From positions 1-64,000 of the forward strand of contig NZ_AKIW01000015.1 in assembly GCF_000282635.1 (NCBI RefSeq): a stretch of 64,000 bases of DNA, given 5' to 3'. This document shows positions 1 to 9,530 of the stretch, in pieces. Source of the DNA: Variovorax sp. CF313. GTDB taxonomy: Bacteria > Pseudomonadota > Gammaproteobacteria > Burkholderiales > Burkholderiaceae_C. The number at the start of each line of letters is the position of its first letter. Position 1 is the stretch's first letter. A program made the translations under genes and the position numbers. The notes under the pieces were generated by a model that was given only the letters and a program-made list of their open reading frames with translations, did not search any database and was not told the DNA's origin.

Positions 1-93
1 AAGGAGGAGGCCGCAGGCCGGGGGACATTCGCGGAGCAAGGTACCCCGTCGGCGTGATCGCGCCCCGAACGACGACGACGACAGCTATTCACC
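1..93. other. left-edge non-coding stretch
   Basis: This stretch lies downstream of cobO, whose stop codon is at 94-96. A frame open from the window edge on the plus strand ends with TGA at 55-57, so the end of a rightward gene cannot be excluded, but there is too little to identify it. A (GAC)n-like run lies at 69-81. The cobalamin operon may continue leftward outside the window. No terminator hairpin with a T-run is seen here. Confidence 0.3.
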
Positions 94-663
94 TCAGTCC
101 TCGATGCCGCGCTGCGCCGGGATGCCCGCCTTGAAGGCATGCTTGACGAGCGTCATCTCGGTCACGGTATCGGCCAGCTCGATGATCTCCGGCGGGCAGC
201 GCCGCCCCGTGAGGACCACATGCACATGCTTGGGCCGCGCTCGCAATGTTTCGAGCACGCCTTCGAGCGGTAGCCAGCCATAGATCAGCGGGTAGGTGAT
301 TTCGTCGAGCACCACGAGGAAGTGCTCGCCCGACAGGATCGCCGCCCTGGCCTTCTCCCAGCCGTCGCGCGCGAGCTGGCCCGAACGTTCGAGGTCCTGG
401 CTCTTCCAGCTGAAGCCGTCGCCGAGGCCTTCGATCGGGATGCCGATCTGTTCGAACATGCGGTGCTCGCCGAAGCGCGCCGATGGCACCTTCATGAACT
501 GGTAGATCTTCACGGCCTTGCCGCGGCCGTGCGCGCGCAGCGCAAGGCCGAAGGCCGCGGTGCTCTTGCCCTTGCCGTCGCCGGTGTTGACGATGACGAG
601 GCCGCGGCGTTCGCCTTCGGGCTTCTCGTAGGGCTTCTCGCTGGGAGGGGCTTCTATTTGCAT
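94..663 (-). CDS. cobO: corrinoid adenosyltransferase CobO/BtuR
   Basis: Transfers the adenosyl group of ATP to the cobalt of corrinoids, making adenosylcobalamin precursors in the cytoplasm. The 189-residue product has the usual length. The family P-loop GDGKGKS lies at residues 28-34 (the GKGKST form is typical of CobA/CobO/BtuR), followed by a DEITYPL segment. The start chosen is the ATG at 663. An open frame extends further upstream to about 849, but it would run into btuD and adds no family sequence. It is the last visible gene of the riboswitch-headed cobalamin operon, 79 bp after btuD, with a small GC-rich hairpin in the gap. Confidence 0.95.
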   Translation of the reverse strand: MQIEAPPSEKPYEKPEGERRGLVIVNTGDGKGKSTAAFGLALRAHGRGKAVKIYQFMKVPSARFGEHRMFEQIGIPIEGLGDGFSWKSQDLERSGQLARDGWEKARAAILSGEHFLVVLDEITYPLIYGWLPLEGVLETLRARPKHVHVVLTGRRCPPEIIELADTVTEMTLVKHAFKAGIPAQRGIED

Positions 664-742
664 GGGTTCTCTTGTCAGTTTCGGGGCTGCTGTTTCGGGG
701 TGTGCGCGCACCCCGAACAACGCGCAAAAAACACAGCGCACG

Positions 743-1525
743 TCATAGCGGCAACGCAATCCACTGGTCCGCCACCCGGTGCACGCGGATGCGGTGGTCG
801 AACACCTGTTCCAGTGCGGCGTGAGTAGTGGGGTCGCCGCAGCCGCCATGATGAACCACGCGGCCGCGGTCCATCACGACGAGCTCGTCGGCGGCCAGTG
901 CCATCGGCAGCTCGTGCAGCACGCTGACCACGGTGCGGCCCTCGGCGACAAGCGCGCGCGCAGTCTGCATCCAGTCCGCCTGGTGCGGAGGGTCGAGGTT
1001 GGCGAGCGGCTCGTCCATCAGCAGCAGTTCGGCCTCGACCGCGAGCGCGCGCGCCAGCAGCACGCGCTGGCGCTCGCCACCGGAAAGCTGGCCCAGCGGA
1101 CGATCGCGCCAGTCCCAGGCCTGCGTGCTGCGCAGGGCACGCTCCACGGCCTCGCGGTCGGCGGTACTGGGCGCAGCCAGCCAGCGTTGGTGCGGCAAGC
1201 GGCCGAGCATGGCGACGTCGTAGACCATCAGATCGTCGGCGCTGCCCTCGCCCGTGCCGCTCTGGCCCAGCCACGAGAGGCGCTGGGCGCGGATGCGCGC
1301 CGGCACCTTGGCCTGCGCCTCGCCGAAGAGCCGCACCTCGCCGCGGTGTGCGAGCAGGCCCGCGAGCGCCTTGAGCAGCGTCGACTTGCCCGCGCCGTTC
1401 GGGCCGACGATGCTGGTCCAGCGGGCGGTGGACAGCTGCAGGTCGATGTCGTGCAGCACCTCGGTAGCGCCCAGCGTAGCGCTCACGCGGTGTGCTTCGA
1501 GGGCCGGTGTGTGCCGCTCGCTCAT
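743..1525 (-). CDS. btuD: cobalamin ABC transporter ATPase
   Basis: ATP-hydrolysing subunit of a vitamin B12 importer of the FecE/BtuD type; 260 residues. Walker [10 protein letters not shown] is at 41-49, the ABC signature LSGGERQR at 147-154 and Walker B LLLMDEP at about 167-173, with an H-loop histidine in VLHELP. The ATG overlaps the btuC stop codon as ATGA, so translation is coupled. The preceding permease and binding-protein genes and the riboswitch upstream make a corrinoid substrate far more likely than iron siderophore, although the family itself covers both. Confidence 0.93.
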   Translation of the reverse strand: MSERHTPALEAHRVSATLGATEVLHDIDLQLSTARWTSIVGPNGAGKSTLLKALAGLLAHRGEVRLFGEAQAKVPARIRAQRLSWLGQSGTGEGSADDLMVYDVAMLGRLPHQRWLAAPSTADREAVERALRSTQAWDWRDRPLGQLSGGERQRVLLARALAVEAELLLMDEPLANLDPPHQADWMQTARALVAEGRTVVSVLHELPMALAADELVVMDRGRVVHHGGCGDPTTHAALEQVFDHRIRVHRVADQWIALPL

Positions 1526-2547
1526 GCCACGCCACTCCGTGCGCCGCGTCGGTGCATCAGCCACAGCAGGTAGCTGCCGCCCAGCACCGCCGTGAGCACG
1601 CCCACCGGCAGTTCCTGCGGCGCGATCAGCCAGCGCGCCAGCAGGTCGGCCGCCATCAGCAGCAAGCCGCCCATCAGCGCCGACAGGACGATCAACCGCG
1701 CGTGCGTGGTCTTGACGACCGAGCGCACGAGGTGCGGCGCGGCCAGGCCGACGAAGGCGATCAACCCGGTCTGCGCCACCGCCGCACCCGTGGCCAACGC
1801 CAGCACCACGACCAGCGCCGCGCGCATCGCGCCCAGCGGCAGGCCCAGGCTGCGCGCCGTGGCCTCGCCGAGCGCGAGCCCGTCGAGCACCGGCGCCAGC
1901 GCCCAGGCCAGCAGCAGGCAGACCGCGCCGACCATGGCCATCACCGCGCAGGCGCTCCAGCCGACGAGGCCGGTGCTGCCCAGGATGAAGCCCTGGATGG
2001 CCTGGAGGATGTCGGCCGAGGCGATGGTGATGAGGTCTTTCGCGGCGCCGAGCACCACGCCGACGATCACGCCGGCCAGCAGCAGCCGCAGCGTCTGCTG
2101 CACGCCGCGCGCCAGCATCAGCGTGAGCATCACCGCCAGCACCGCACCGAGGAAGGCCGCGCCGGTCAGCCCGAGCCGCATCACCCACTGCGTGCTGGCG
2201 GCCGAGCCGCCGAACATCAGCAGCGCCAGTGCCACGCCGAGCGAAGCGCCCGAGGCACTGCCCAGCAGGTACGGATCGGCCAGCGGGTTGCGGAACAGCC
2301 CCTGCGCGACCGCACCCGCCAGCCCCAGCAGCGCGCCGGCCAGCCATGCACCGAGCGTGCGCGGCAGGCGGATCTCCCACACGATCTGCAGCGCCACCGG
2401 GTCGTGCCGCGCCGCGAACAGGCTTTCGAAACCGGTGCTGCCGATGCCCAGCCCCAGCACCATCAGCGCGGCGCCGAGTACCAGCAGGCCCGCGCCGAGC
2501 AGCAAGACGCGGCGCAGGTGGGCCGTATGCCTGAGCGCCGCGTTCAC
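1522..2547 (-). CDS. btuC: cobalamin ABC transporter permease
   Basis: Inner-membrane channel of the B12 importer, FecCD/BtuC family, 341 residues with a series of hydrophobic helices. Family sequences include LRLPRTL-like 'IRLPRTLGAWLAG' near residue 60 and GLIAFVGLAAPHLVR near residue 265, the cytoplasmic loop that docks on the ATPase. I chose the GTG start at 2547 because it overlaps the btuF stop codon (GTGA) and gives the usual N-terminus. The upstream open frame is a shadow inside btuF. Confidence 0.93.
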   Translation of the reverse strand: MNAALRHTAHLRRVLLLGAGLLVLGAALMVLGLGIGSTGFESLFAARHDPVALQIVWEIRLPRTLGAWLAGALLGLAGAVAQGLFRNPLADPYLLGSASGASLGVALALLMFGGSAASTQWVMRLGLTGAAFLGAVLAVMLTLMLARGVQQTLRLLLAGVIVGVVLGAAKDLITIASADILQAIQGFILGSTGLVGWSACAVMAMVGAVCLLLAWALAPVLDGLALGEATARSLGLPLGAMRAALVVVLALATGAAVAQTGLIAFVGLAAPHLVRSVVKTTHARLIVLSALMGGLLLMAADLLARWLIAPQELPVGVLTAVLGGSYLLWLMHRRGARSGVA

Positions 2548-3413
2548 CGCTTGCCGCCCTTGTCGCTCAGGCACTGCGCCATCAGGCGCGCAGCCTCGTC
2601 CATGCGCGGGCCGGGGCGCACGAGCACGTCGGATTGCGCAGCGTCGAAGCGGCAGATGCGGCCTTCGCGCACCGCGCGGATGCCGGCCCAGCCGGGGCGC
2701 TGCTCCAGCCCTTGCGCACTGCGCACGCTGACCATGATGAGATCGGGATTCGCGCGCACCACGTACTCGGGGTTGAGCTTGGGAAACGGCCCCAGCGATG
2801 CCGGCACGATGTTCCTCTCTCCGAGCCGCTTGAGCGTCTCGCCGATGAACGACGACTCGCCCGCCGCATACGGCGCGCTGTTCACTTCGAAATACACACG
2901 CAACCCCTTCGCACTCGCGGGCACCGACTGCGCGGCGGCCGACACGCTGGCATCGATCACGCGCCAAACCTTGGGCGCTTCATGCGTGCCGAGCACCTGG
3001 TCGAGCTTGTCGAGCACGCGCTGCACATCGGCGTGGCTCTTGGGTTCGAGCACCAGCACCTTCAGGCCCAGCGCTTCGAGCCGCTGCGTGACGCGCGACG
3101 ACTTGGCGAGCAGCACCGCGTCGGGCCTGAGCGCGGCGATGGCTTCCACGTTCGGGTCGATGCCGCCGCCGAGCTGGGGCAGCGCCCTCACCTGTTCGGG
3201 CCAGTTGGAGTAGCGGTCGACGCCCACCAGCCGGCCGCAGGCGCCGAGCGCGCAGACCGATTCGGTCAGCGCCGGCAGCAGCGAGACGATGCGCTGCGGT
3301 GGTTGCGGGAGGCTCACGGAAACGCCGCGCTCGTCGACCAGGTCGAGTGCGTGCGCGGCCAGGGCGAAAAAGGCGAGGCCGAATGCCGCCAGCGGACTAC
3401 GGATCTTCTTCAT
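2544..3413 (-). CDS. btuF: periplasmic cobalamin-binding protein
   Basis: Captures cobalamin/cobinamide in the periplasm and delivers it to BtuCD. The 289-residue precursor starts with a clear Sec signal peptide ending near ALAAHA (about residue 22). The mature part is a class III binding protein (PF01497 type), with QRIVSLLPALTE at the start of lobe one and GVDRYSNWP nearby. The ATG overlaps the cobU stop codon (ATGA). Other metal-chelate binding proteins look similar; the operon context decides the call. Confidence 0.92.
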   Translation of the reverse strand: MKKIRSPLAAFGLAFFALAAHALDLVDERGVSVSLPQPPQRIVSLLPALTESVCALGACGRLVGVDRYSNWPEQVRALPQLGGGIDPNVEAIAALRPDAVLLAKSSRVTQRLEALGLKVLVLEPKSHADVQRVLDKLDQVLGTHEAPKVWRVIDASVSAAAQSVPASAKGLRVYFEVNSAPYAAGESSFIGETLKRLGERNIVPASLGPFPKLNPEYVVRANPDLIMVSVRSAQGLEQRPGWAGIRAVREGRICRFDAAQSDVLVRPGPRMDEAARLMAQCLSDKGGKR

Positions 3414-4009
3414 GCAGCAGGTGCCTTCAGACTCAGCGGCAGTCCGGCCGCCATCAGCGTGACGCGGCCGCAGGCGGCGGCCACGTCCTGGTTGAGCCGG
3501 CCGAGTGCGTCGACGAAGGCGCGCGTCTCGCGGCCCAGCGGAATCACGCCCAGTCCGATCTCGTTGCCGACCAGTACCACCGGCCCGCGCGCCTCGCGCA
3601 GCGCGGCCAGCAGCATCGCCACGTGCGTTGCCGGGGTGCGTGTCACGGGCCGAGCGTCTTCGGAGGGCATCGGCATCAGCAGGTTGGTGAGCCACAGCGT
3701 GAGGCAGTCGATCACGACCAGCGTCTCGGGCGAACTCTGCGTGACGACGGCGCGCGCGAGTTCGATCGGCTCCTCGATGGTGCGCATGCCGGGCACGCGC
3801 TCGGCACGGTCGGCCTGGTGGCGCACGATGCGCTCCAGCATCTCGTCGTCGTAAGCCTGCGCGGTGGCGATCAGCACGGCGCGGTGCGTGCGAGGCTCGG
3901 CGGCGATCCAGTCGATGGCGCGCTGCTCTGCCCGACGCGACTTGCCGCTCTTCTGGCCGCCCAGGATGAATTCGTGCTCGGCGGTCTTCGGCTTACTCGG
4001 TTGCGGCAT
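3410..4009 (-). CDS. cobU: adenosylcobinamide kinase/guanylyltransferase CobU
   Basis: Bifunctional enzyme that phosphorylates adenosylcobinamide and then transfers GMP to it during nucleotide-loop assembly. The 199-residue protein has the CobU P-loop GGQKSGKS at 17-24. A histidine at 64 in the IVRHQADR segment is the likely guanylylated residue by analogy with the family. The start at 4009 gives the normal N-terminus; the upstream ATG at 4072 adds 21 residues inside cobB. It overlaps cobB by 17 bp, so the pair is probably coupled. The gene indicates salvage of incomplete corrinoids as well as synthesis. Confidence 0.95.
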   Translation of the reverse strand: MPQPSKPKTAEHEFILGGQKSGKSRRAEQRAIDWIAAEPRTHRAVLIATAQAYDDEMLERIVRHQADRAERVPGMRTIEEPIELARAVVTQSSPETLVVIDCLTLWLTNLLMPMPSEDARPVTRTPATHVAMLLAALREARGPVVLVGNEIGLGVIPLGRETRAFVDALGRLNQDVAAACGRVTLMAAGLPLSLKAPAA

Positions 4010-5402
4010 GGCTCTCCAAATCGATGGGCATGGCGCCGAAAAGGCGGGCCGTGGCTTGCGGACTGGAGGCAAACCACGCGTGGAAATAGCTCGCGCGCAC
4101 CGGGCCGTGCACGTACAGCGCCTCGCCGCTGCGCGCGCCCACGGCCTGCGTTGCGCCGGGCCGGGCCGTGTGGGCGGCAGGCGCGAGCGTCGTTTCGCAG
4201 CGCGAATAGTGGAAGGTGTGGCCGCGCAAGGTGTCGCTGCCGAGCGTGAGCTGCTGGGGTCCGAGGCCGGCGAGCCGCTTCTGCATCGTCACGCGGCCGG
4301 GCAGCAGGCCCCAGAGACGGTGGACCTGTGCATCGTCCTGCGTGGCCAGTTCGTCGAACAGCGCCATCATGCCGCCGCACTCGGCCCAGACCGGCTTGCC
4401 CAATGCAGCATGCGCGGCGAGCGATTCGCGCATCGTTGCGCAGGCGGCCAGCGCTTCAGCGTGCAGCTCGGGATAGCCGCCGGGCAGCCAGACGGCGTCG
4501 CAGGCCGGCAGGGCATCGCCCGCAAGTGGCGAGAAGAAGGAGAGCCGCGCGCCCAGCGCAGTGAGCACGTCGAGGTTCGCGGGATAGATGAACGAGAAGG
4601 CCGCATCGCGCGCGATGGCGATGGTGCGCCCGGCCAGCAACGCCGGGATCGCTGCTTCAGGTTCAGTCGCTTCGAAGCGCACCTGCGGCAGCTGACTGGC
4701 CTGCATCCTGCCGAGCGGCGTGGCGGCCAGCACATCGGCCGCCGCATCGAGCCGCGCCATCGCATCGCCGAGTTCGGTGGCGGCAACGAGGCCCAGGTGC
4801 CGCTCGGGCAGCGTGAAGCCTGCGTCGCGCGGCAAGGCGCCGAGCCATTGCGAAGGCTCGCGCAATGCGTCCTTCAGCATGCCCGCATGCCTTTCGCTGG
4901 CCACCCGATTCGCCAGCACGCCAGCCCACGGCAATCCGGGCCGGAAGTTCTGCAGCCCGTAGGCCAGCGCGCCGAAGGTACCGGCCATGGCGTGCGCATC
5001 GATCACCGCGAGCACCGGCAGGCCGAAACGCTCGGCAAGGTCGGCCGCGCTGGGCGTGCCGTCGAACAGACCCATCACGCCTTCGACGATCAGCAGGTCG
5101 CATTCGGCCGCTGCGGCGCGCAGGCGCGCCCGGCAATCGGCCTCGCCGGTCATCCAGAGGTCGAGCGAATGCACCGGCGCGCCGGTGGCCAGCGCCAGCC
5201 AGTGCGGATCGAGGAAATCGGGCCCGCACTTGAAAGCGCGCACCCGGCGGCCCTGGCGCGCATGCAGCCGCGCGAGCGCCGCCGCGACGGTGGTCTTGCC
5301 CTGCCCCGAGGCCGGGGCAGCCACCAGCACGGCGGCGCACGAGGCCGCCTCGGCACCGGCGGCGCCGCTTCGTGGCGAGGGTTGGCTTAGTGAGGCGTCC
5401 AC
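3993..5402 (-). CDS. cobB: cobyrinate a,c-diamide synthase
   Basis: ATP-dependent amidation of the a and c side chains of (hydrogeno)cobyrinate with glutamine as nitrogen donor. 469 residues in two parts: an N-terminal P-loop domain (GQGKTT at about 33-38) and a C-terminal class I glutamine amidotransferase with nucleophile Cys342 in WAECGGMM, plus LPGGYPE near 306. The start is GTG at 5402, which overlaps the end of btuB by 16 bp. The family name CbiA is used in anaerobic pathways; from this window alone the aerobic or anaerobic route cannot be told. Confidence 0.93.
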   Translation of the reverse strand: MDASLSQPSPRSGAAGAEAASCAAVLVAAPASGQGKTTVAAALARLHARQGRRVRAFKCGPDFLDPHWLALATGAPVHSLDLWMTGEADCRARLRAAAAECDLLIVEGVMGLFDGTPSAADLAERFGLPVLAVIDAHAMAGTFGALAYGLQNFRPGLPWAGVLANRVASERHAGMLKDALREPSQWLGALPRDAGFTLPERHLGLVAATELGDAMARLDAAADVLAATPLGRMQASQLPQVRFEATEPEAAIPALLAGRTIAIARDAAFSFIYPANLDVLTALGARLSFFSPLAGDALPACDAVWLPGGYPELHAEALAACATMRESLAAHAALGKPVWAECGGMMALFDELATQDDAQVHRLWGLLPGRVTMQKRLAGLGPQQLTLGSDTLRGHTFHYSRCETTLAPAAHTARPGATQAVGARSGEALYVHGPVRASYFHAWFASSPQATARLFGAMPIDLESHAATE

Positions 5403-7303
5403 TTGAGACCGACGTACGCAGTGCGGCCGGCATTGGCGTACAGCCGCGCGTACTGGTAGTCCTTGTTGCCCACATTGTCAACGCGCGCCACGAGGTTGAG
5501 GTCACGCGTGATCTGCGTGGAGGCCGACAGGTTCAGCACGGTGTAGCCGCCGAGCTTCACGCTGTTGGCTGCATCGTCGTAGCGGCGGCTCGATGTCTGC
5601 ACCTCGGCGCCCAGCGTCCAGCCGGCAATGCGCCAGTCGGCGCCCAGGGTGGCGTGGCGCTGCGCGCGGCGGGCCAGCAGGTTGTGGGTGGCGAGGTCGC
5701 GCGGGTCCTGGAAGTCGAACGAACTGCGCAGCGTGACGTCGCCCAAGCGCTGGCTGCCCGACAACGTGACGCCCTGGTAGCGGGCGCGCGCGGTGCTCGA
5801 GTAGCAGCCGAACGAGGAGGCGCAGCCCTTGGCCGTTCCATCGAACCCGATCAGGTTGCGCACGCGGCTGCTGTAGACGACGATGCCCGCCTGCGTGGCG
5901 CCTTCGGTGAACTGCAGGCCCAGCTCGGCGTTGCGGCTCGATTCCGGCTTGAGCGTGGCCAAGCCGAATTCACTGAAGCGCTGATACAGCGTGGGCACGC
6001 GGAAGGCCGTGCCCGCAGAAGCCGTGAAGCGCAGCGATGGCGTGATGGCATAGCCGTAGGCCGCGCTGCCGGTGGTCTTGCCGCCGAACTCGCTGTCCTT
6101 GTCGTGGCGCACGTGCAGCTGCAGCGAATGCGGGCCCTGCACGAAGCCGTAGCCGAGCGAAATCGCATCCTGCGAACGATCGCGCGACAGCAGCTTGGAT
6201 GTAGTGGTGGGCGCGTTTTCGAGTGCGTCCTCGCGGCGTTCGAGCGTGGCCGTCACCAGGTGCGGGCCGAAGCGGAACTCGTTCTGGAACAGGTAGCCGC
6301 GCAGGTTGGTTTCGGTGCGGTAGAACGAAGGCTGCGTCTTGTAGACCGACTGCGAATCGGTCACCTGCACGCGGGTGCTGTAGACGTCGTTCCACTTGGC
6401 TGACCAGGTCAGGCCGGCGGTGCGCAGGGTATTGGTCGACTCGTCGTCGCGAAACAGGATCGGCGGCCTGGTCCTGTAGGACACGGCGGCGTCGTAGCCG
6501 GCCTTGATCTCGCTGGTGAGCAGCGTGGCATCGATGCGCTGGTCGGGCGTGATCTGGAAGCCCAGCTTCACGTTGCCCGAGGTGCTGGTGTAGCCGTCGC
6601 GGTCGGGGCTGGCGTAGCCGTCCTTGACCACGTTGCGCTTGTTGGCGGGCTGCACGTTGTAGCCCTTGCTTTCCTCATGCGCCACGCCGAACGAATAGTC
6701 GAACAGGCCCGACTTGCCGCTCACGCCGCCTTCGATCTTGCGCAGGCCGTTGCTGCCGAAGCCGATGCCCGCGTAAGGCGCCACACCCTCTTCGCCGCGC
6801 CTGGTGAAGAGCTGGATCACGCCGCCGATGGCATCCGAGCCATAGACCGCGGCGGCCGGGCCGCGCAGCACTTCGATGCGGTCGATCTGCGAGAGCGGAA
6901 TGCCTTCCCAGCCGGCGCCTCCGGTCGATTGCGAGTCGATGCGCACGCCGTCGAGGTAGACCGCCGTGAAGCGCGTTTCCGCGCCGCGGATGTACAGGCT
7001 GGTGGCGTTGCCCAAGCCGCCCGAGCGCGAGATCTCGATGCCGGGCAGGCGCGAGAGAACGTCGGCCACGCCGGTCGCGCCGCTGCGCTCGATGGTTTGC
7101 CGGTCGACGATGGACACGTCGCCCACCAGGTCCGACAGCGCCTGCGGCGTGCGGTTGGCCGTGACCACCGTTTCGCCGAGCGTGGGGGCCTCCTGTGCAT
7201 GGGCCAGGCCGCCGAAGGCGGTAGCCAGCGCCAGCGGCAGGCAGGCGTGGCGGAAACGGCGCGCAGGAGCGCGGCCGCGAGAAAAGCAAACGTGGGAAAT
7301 CAT
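5387..7303 (-). CDS. btuB: TonB-dependent vitamin B12 outer-membrane receptor
   Basis: Outer-membrane beta-barrel that imports cobalamin using TonB energy. The 638-residue precursor has a signal peptide ending near LAHAQE (residue 37), then a TonB box GETVVTAN, a plug domain (IRGAETRFTAVYLDGVRI, VLRGPAAAVYGSDAIGGVI) and a barrel ending with an aromatic-rich last strand. ATG at 7303 gives a good signal peptide; longer frames run into the riboswitch. It is the first gene after the cobalamin riboswitch, so expression should fall when B12 is plentiful. Confidence 0.94.
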   Translation of the reverse strand: MISHVCFSRGRAPARRFRHACLPLALATAFGGLAHAQEAPTLGETVVTANRTPQALSDLVGDVSIVDRQTIERSGATGVADVLSRLPGIEISRSGGLGNATSLYIRGAETRFTAVYLDGVRIDSQSTGGAGWEGIPLSQIDRIEVLRGPAAAVYGSDAIGGVIQLFTRRGEEGVAPYAGIGFGSNGLRKIEGGVSGKSGLFDYSFGVAHEESKGYNVQPANKRNVVKDGYASPDRDGYTSTSGNVKLGFQITPDQRIDATLLTSEIKAGYDAAVSYRTRPPILFRDDESTNTLRTAGLTWSAKWNDVYSTRVQVTDSQSVYKTQPSFYRTETNLRGYLFQNEFRFGPHLVTATLERREDALENAPTTTSKLLSRDRSQDAISLGYGFVQGPHSLQLHVRHDKDSEFGGKTTGSAAYGYAITPSLRFTASAGTAFRVPTLYQRFSEFGLATLKPESSRNAELGLQFTEGATQAGIVVYSSRVRNLIGFDGTAKGCASSFGCYSSTARARYQGVTLSGSQRLGDVTLRSSFDFQDPRDLATHNLLARRAQRHATLGADWRIAGWTLGAEVQTSSRRYDDAANSVKLGGYTVLNLSASTQITRDLNLVARVDNVGNKDYQYARLYANAGRTAYVGLKWTPH

Positions 7304-7399
7304 GGAATGAGCCGAACGAACGTCAATACCCCTCGCCGGCCTCCCCGCCGGCGCCTGGGCGCCATGGCCGCCCCATGCAACGATCACGCATGCGGCAGC

Positions 7400-7640
7400 C
7401 GCCTTGTTGGCCGGTATCCGGGCTGGCAGAACGACCCCTGCCGCCTTCCCAGGCGCCTGTTTCAGGGCACCCAGTGGCTTCGATGGAAAGGGGTTGGCGC
7501 CTTGCGGCGCCGTCTGCTTGACCGTTGCGGGGGCAGCGCAGGCGGCTTCGGCCTTGTTCCGACCTGGTGAGGTCGGGGCATCCACTCCTGCTTCCCGTTG
7601 AACCGCGGCGCGTGAACCACGCCGCAGGCACCAACGGGCG
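7400..7640 (-). promoter_or_regulatory. cobalamin riboswitch upstream of btuB
   Basis: On the minus strand the conserved cobalamin-riboswitch blocks occur in the right order: a GGGAA block (complement of 7592-7596), the strongly conserved GCTGCCCCCGCAACGGT core (complement of about 7521-7538), and a B12-box-like GCCAGCCCGGATACCGGCC (complement of 7409-7427). The last form is common in proteobacteria. The roughly 100 nt between the box and the btuB ATG holds a GCCGGC...GCCGGC hairpin (complement of about 7332-7352) that could act as expression platform. Boundaries are approximate because I could not fold it. Confidence 0.88.
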
Positions 7641-7705
7641 GGATTTTAGAGCCTGCCGGCGGCCGGTTAATTCGAAAGTTGCGGTCGCCGCTAACATCGG
7701 CGGCC

Positions 7706-9427
7706 ATGATGCGGCCCGCCTCGGTTTTCCTGGATCTTCGTTCGGCGCTGCAGCGTCTCTTCGGCATCTCGGGCTGGCAGTCGATGCTGCTGTGGTCCAT
7801 CGGGGCCGGCCTGCTGGGCACGCTGGCGACCGAAGTCTTCCGCGCGGCGCTCCTTGCCTTCGAGCACCTGGTGCTCGGGCCGGGCGAAGGGCTGGTGGCG
7901 ATGGCGAAGCACCTGCCGTGGTGGGCGCGCGTTGCCTGCCCCACGCTGGGCGGGCTGGTGGCCGGGCTGCTGCTCGTGCTGGCGAAACGCGTCGCGCAGC
8001 GCAGCGCCACCTCCGACTACATGGAAGCCATCGTGCTCGGCGACGGACGCATCCCGGTGGCGCAGACGCTGGCGCGCAGTGCGTCGTCGCTGGTGAGCAT
8101 CGGCAGCGGCGGCTCCATCGGGCGCGAGGGCTCGATGGTGCAGCTGGCGGCGCTGGCGGCTTCGCTGTTGGGGCGGGTGTTCCGCTTTCCGGCCGAGCGG
8201 CTGCGGCTGCTGGTGGCCTGCGGCGCGGCGGCGGGCCTGACCGCGGCCTACAACGCGCCCATCGCCGGCGCCTTCTTCGTCGCCGAGATCGTGCTGGGCT
8301 CGATCGCAATGGAGAACGTGGGGCCGATCATCATCGCCTCGGTGGTCGCCAACGTGGCGATGCGGGCGCTGCCCGGCTACCAGCCGCCGTACAGGATGCC
8401 GGCGTTCCCGGAGATCCATGGCGCCGACGTCATGCTGTTCTGCGTGCTCGGCGTGCTGCTGGGCTTTGCCGCGGTCGGCTTCCTGCGTGCGCTGCAGGGC
8501 AGCCGCGCACTGTTCTCGCGATTGCTGCTGACGCTGCCGTGGCGGCTGGCTTTGGGCGGCTTGGTGATGGGCGTGGTGTCTGTGCCCGTGCCCGAGGTCT
8601 GGGGCAACGGCTACAGCGTGGTCAATGCGGTGCTGCACACGCCCTGGCCGTGGACGTTGATCGCGATGGTGCTGGCAGCCAAGGCGGTCGCCACGCTGGC
8701 CACGGCCGGTTCGGGCGCGGTGGGCGGCGTGTTCACGCCCGCGCTGTTCTTCGGCTGCATGGTGGGTGCGCTGTTCGGCCAGGGCGTACAGGCGCTGTGG
8801 CCGGCCGCAAGCTCGGCGCCGTTCGCCTATGCCATCGTCGGCATGGGTGCGTTCCTGGCGGGCGCGACGCAGGCGCCGCTGATGGCGATCCTGATGATCT
8901 TCGAGATGACGCTGAGCTACCAGGTCATGCTGCCGCTGATGGCGGCGAGCGTCATCGCATATTTCGTCGCGCGCTCGGCCAACGCCGGCTCGATGTACGA
9001 GATCACCCTGCGCCGCAACGAACAGCGCGACGCACAGATGCGCTTGCGCGGGCTGCACATGCGCGACCTGGTGCAGCCGGCCGAAACGGTGGTCAGGCCC
9101 GAGGCGGACCGCGAGGCGATGAGCAAGCTCTTCCTGCAGCACCCCGTGAAGTACCTGTACGTGGTCGATGCGGACAACCGCTATCTCGGCGTGGTGCCGC
9201 TGTCGGCTCTTGGTACGGCACCTGCCGAGACGACCGCGAGCGCCTTGCTCTCACAGGCCATCCTGCCGCTGACCGCCGACACTGGCCTGGGCGAAGCGCT
9301 TCAGCGCTTCCTGGACCACCTGGGCGAGCGGCTGCCGGTGATCGAGAGCACGGCCAACCCGGTGCTGCTGGGCGTGGCAGCGAAGAGCGCGCTGCTCGCC
9401 ACCTACGTGCGGCTGAGCGAGCCATGA
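7706..9427 (+). CDS. clcB: ClC-family chloride channel/transporter with CBS pair, ClcB type
   Basis: Moves chloride across the inner membrane, either as a channel or as a proton antiporter. About 573 residues. The membrane core carries the gating-glutamate motif IGREG near residue 145 and GGVFTPALFFG near 340. The segment TSDYMEA stands where classical ClC proteins have GSGIP, which resembles E. coli ClcB rather than ClcA. A C-terminal CBS-like pair (about 455-565) follows RDLVQP and could sense nucleotides. ATG codons at 7706 and 7709 are both possible; a TTG further upstream is less likely. It is divergent from the btuB riboswitch. Confidence 0.85.
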   Translation: MMRPASVFLDLRSALQRLFGISGWQSMLLWSIGAGLLGTLATEVFRAALLAFEHLVLGPGEGLVAMAKHLPWWARVACPTLGGLVAGLLLVLAKRVAQRSATSDYMEAIVLGDGRIPVAQTLARSASSLVSIGSGGSIGREGSMVQLAALAASLLGRVFRFPAERLRLLVACGAAAGLTAAYNAPIAGAFFVAEIVLGSIAMENVGPIIIASVVANVAMRALPGYQPPYRMPAFPEIHGADVMLFCVLGVLLGFAAVGFLRALQGSRALFSRLLLTLPWRLALGGLVMGVVSVPVPEVWGNGYSVVNAVLHTPWPWTLIAMVLAAKAVATLATAGSGAVGGVFTPALFFGCMVGALFGQGVQALWPAASSAPFAYAIVGMGAFLAGATQAPLMAILMIFEMTLSYQVMLPLMAASVIAYFVARSANAGSMYEITLRRNEQRDAQMRLRGLHMRDLVQPAETVVRPEADREAMSKLFLQHPVKYLYVVDADNRYLGVVPLSALGTAPAETTASALLSQAILPLTADTGLGEALQRFLDHLGERLPVIESTANPVLLGVAAKSALLATYVRLSEP

Positions 9428-9530
9428 AAGGTTTGATCGACGGACTGCGAGGTCGCAGAATCCGGATTGCGCCGCGTGCCGCGCCAGGCCTCGGCGGGAC
9501 CGCCTCCCCGTGAAACTACAATCGCCAACC

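Noticed and set aside
694..717. Palindrome TTCGGGGTG-N6-CACCCCGAA between btuD and cobO as a terminator
   Set aside because: On the transcribed strand no T-run follows the stem, and cobO belongs to the same operon, so termination here is unlikely.
7323..8309. Arg/Pro/Ala-rich minus-strand frame over the riboswitch and clcB start
   Set aside because: It covers the riboswitch and the ClC coding region and has low-complexity composition without a domain.
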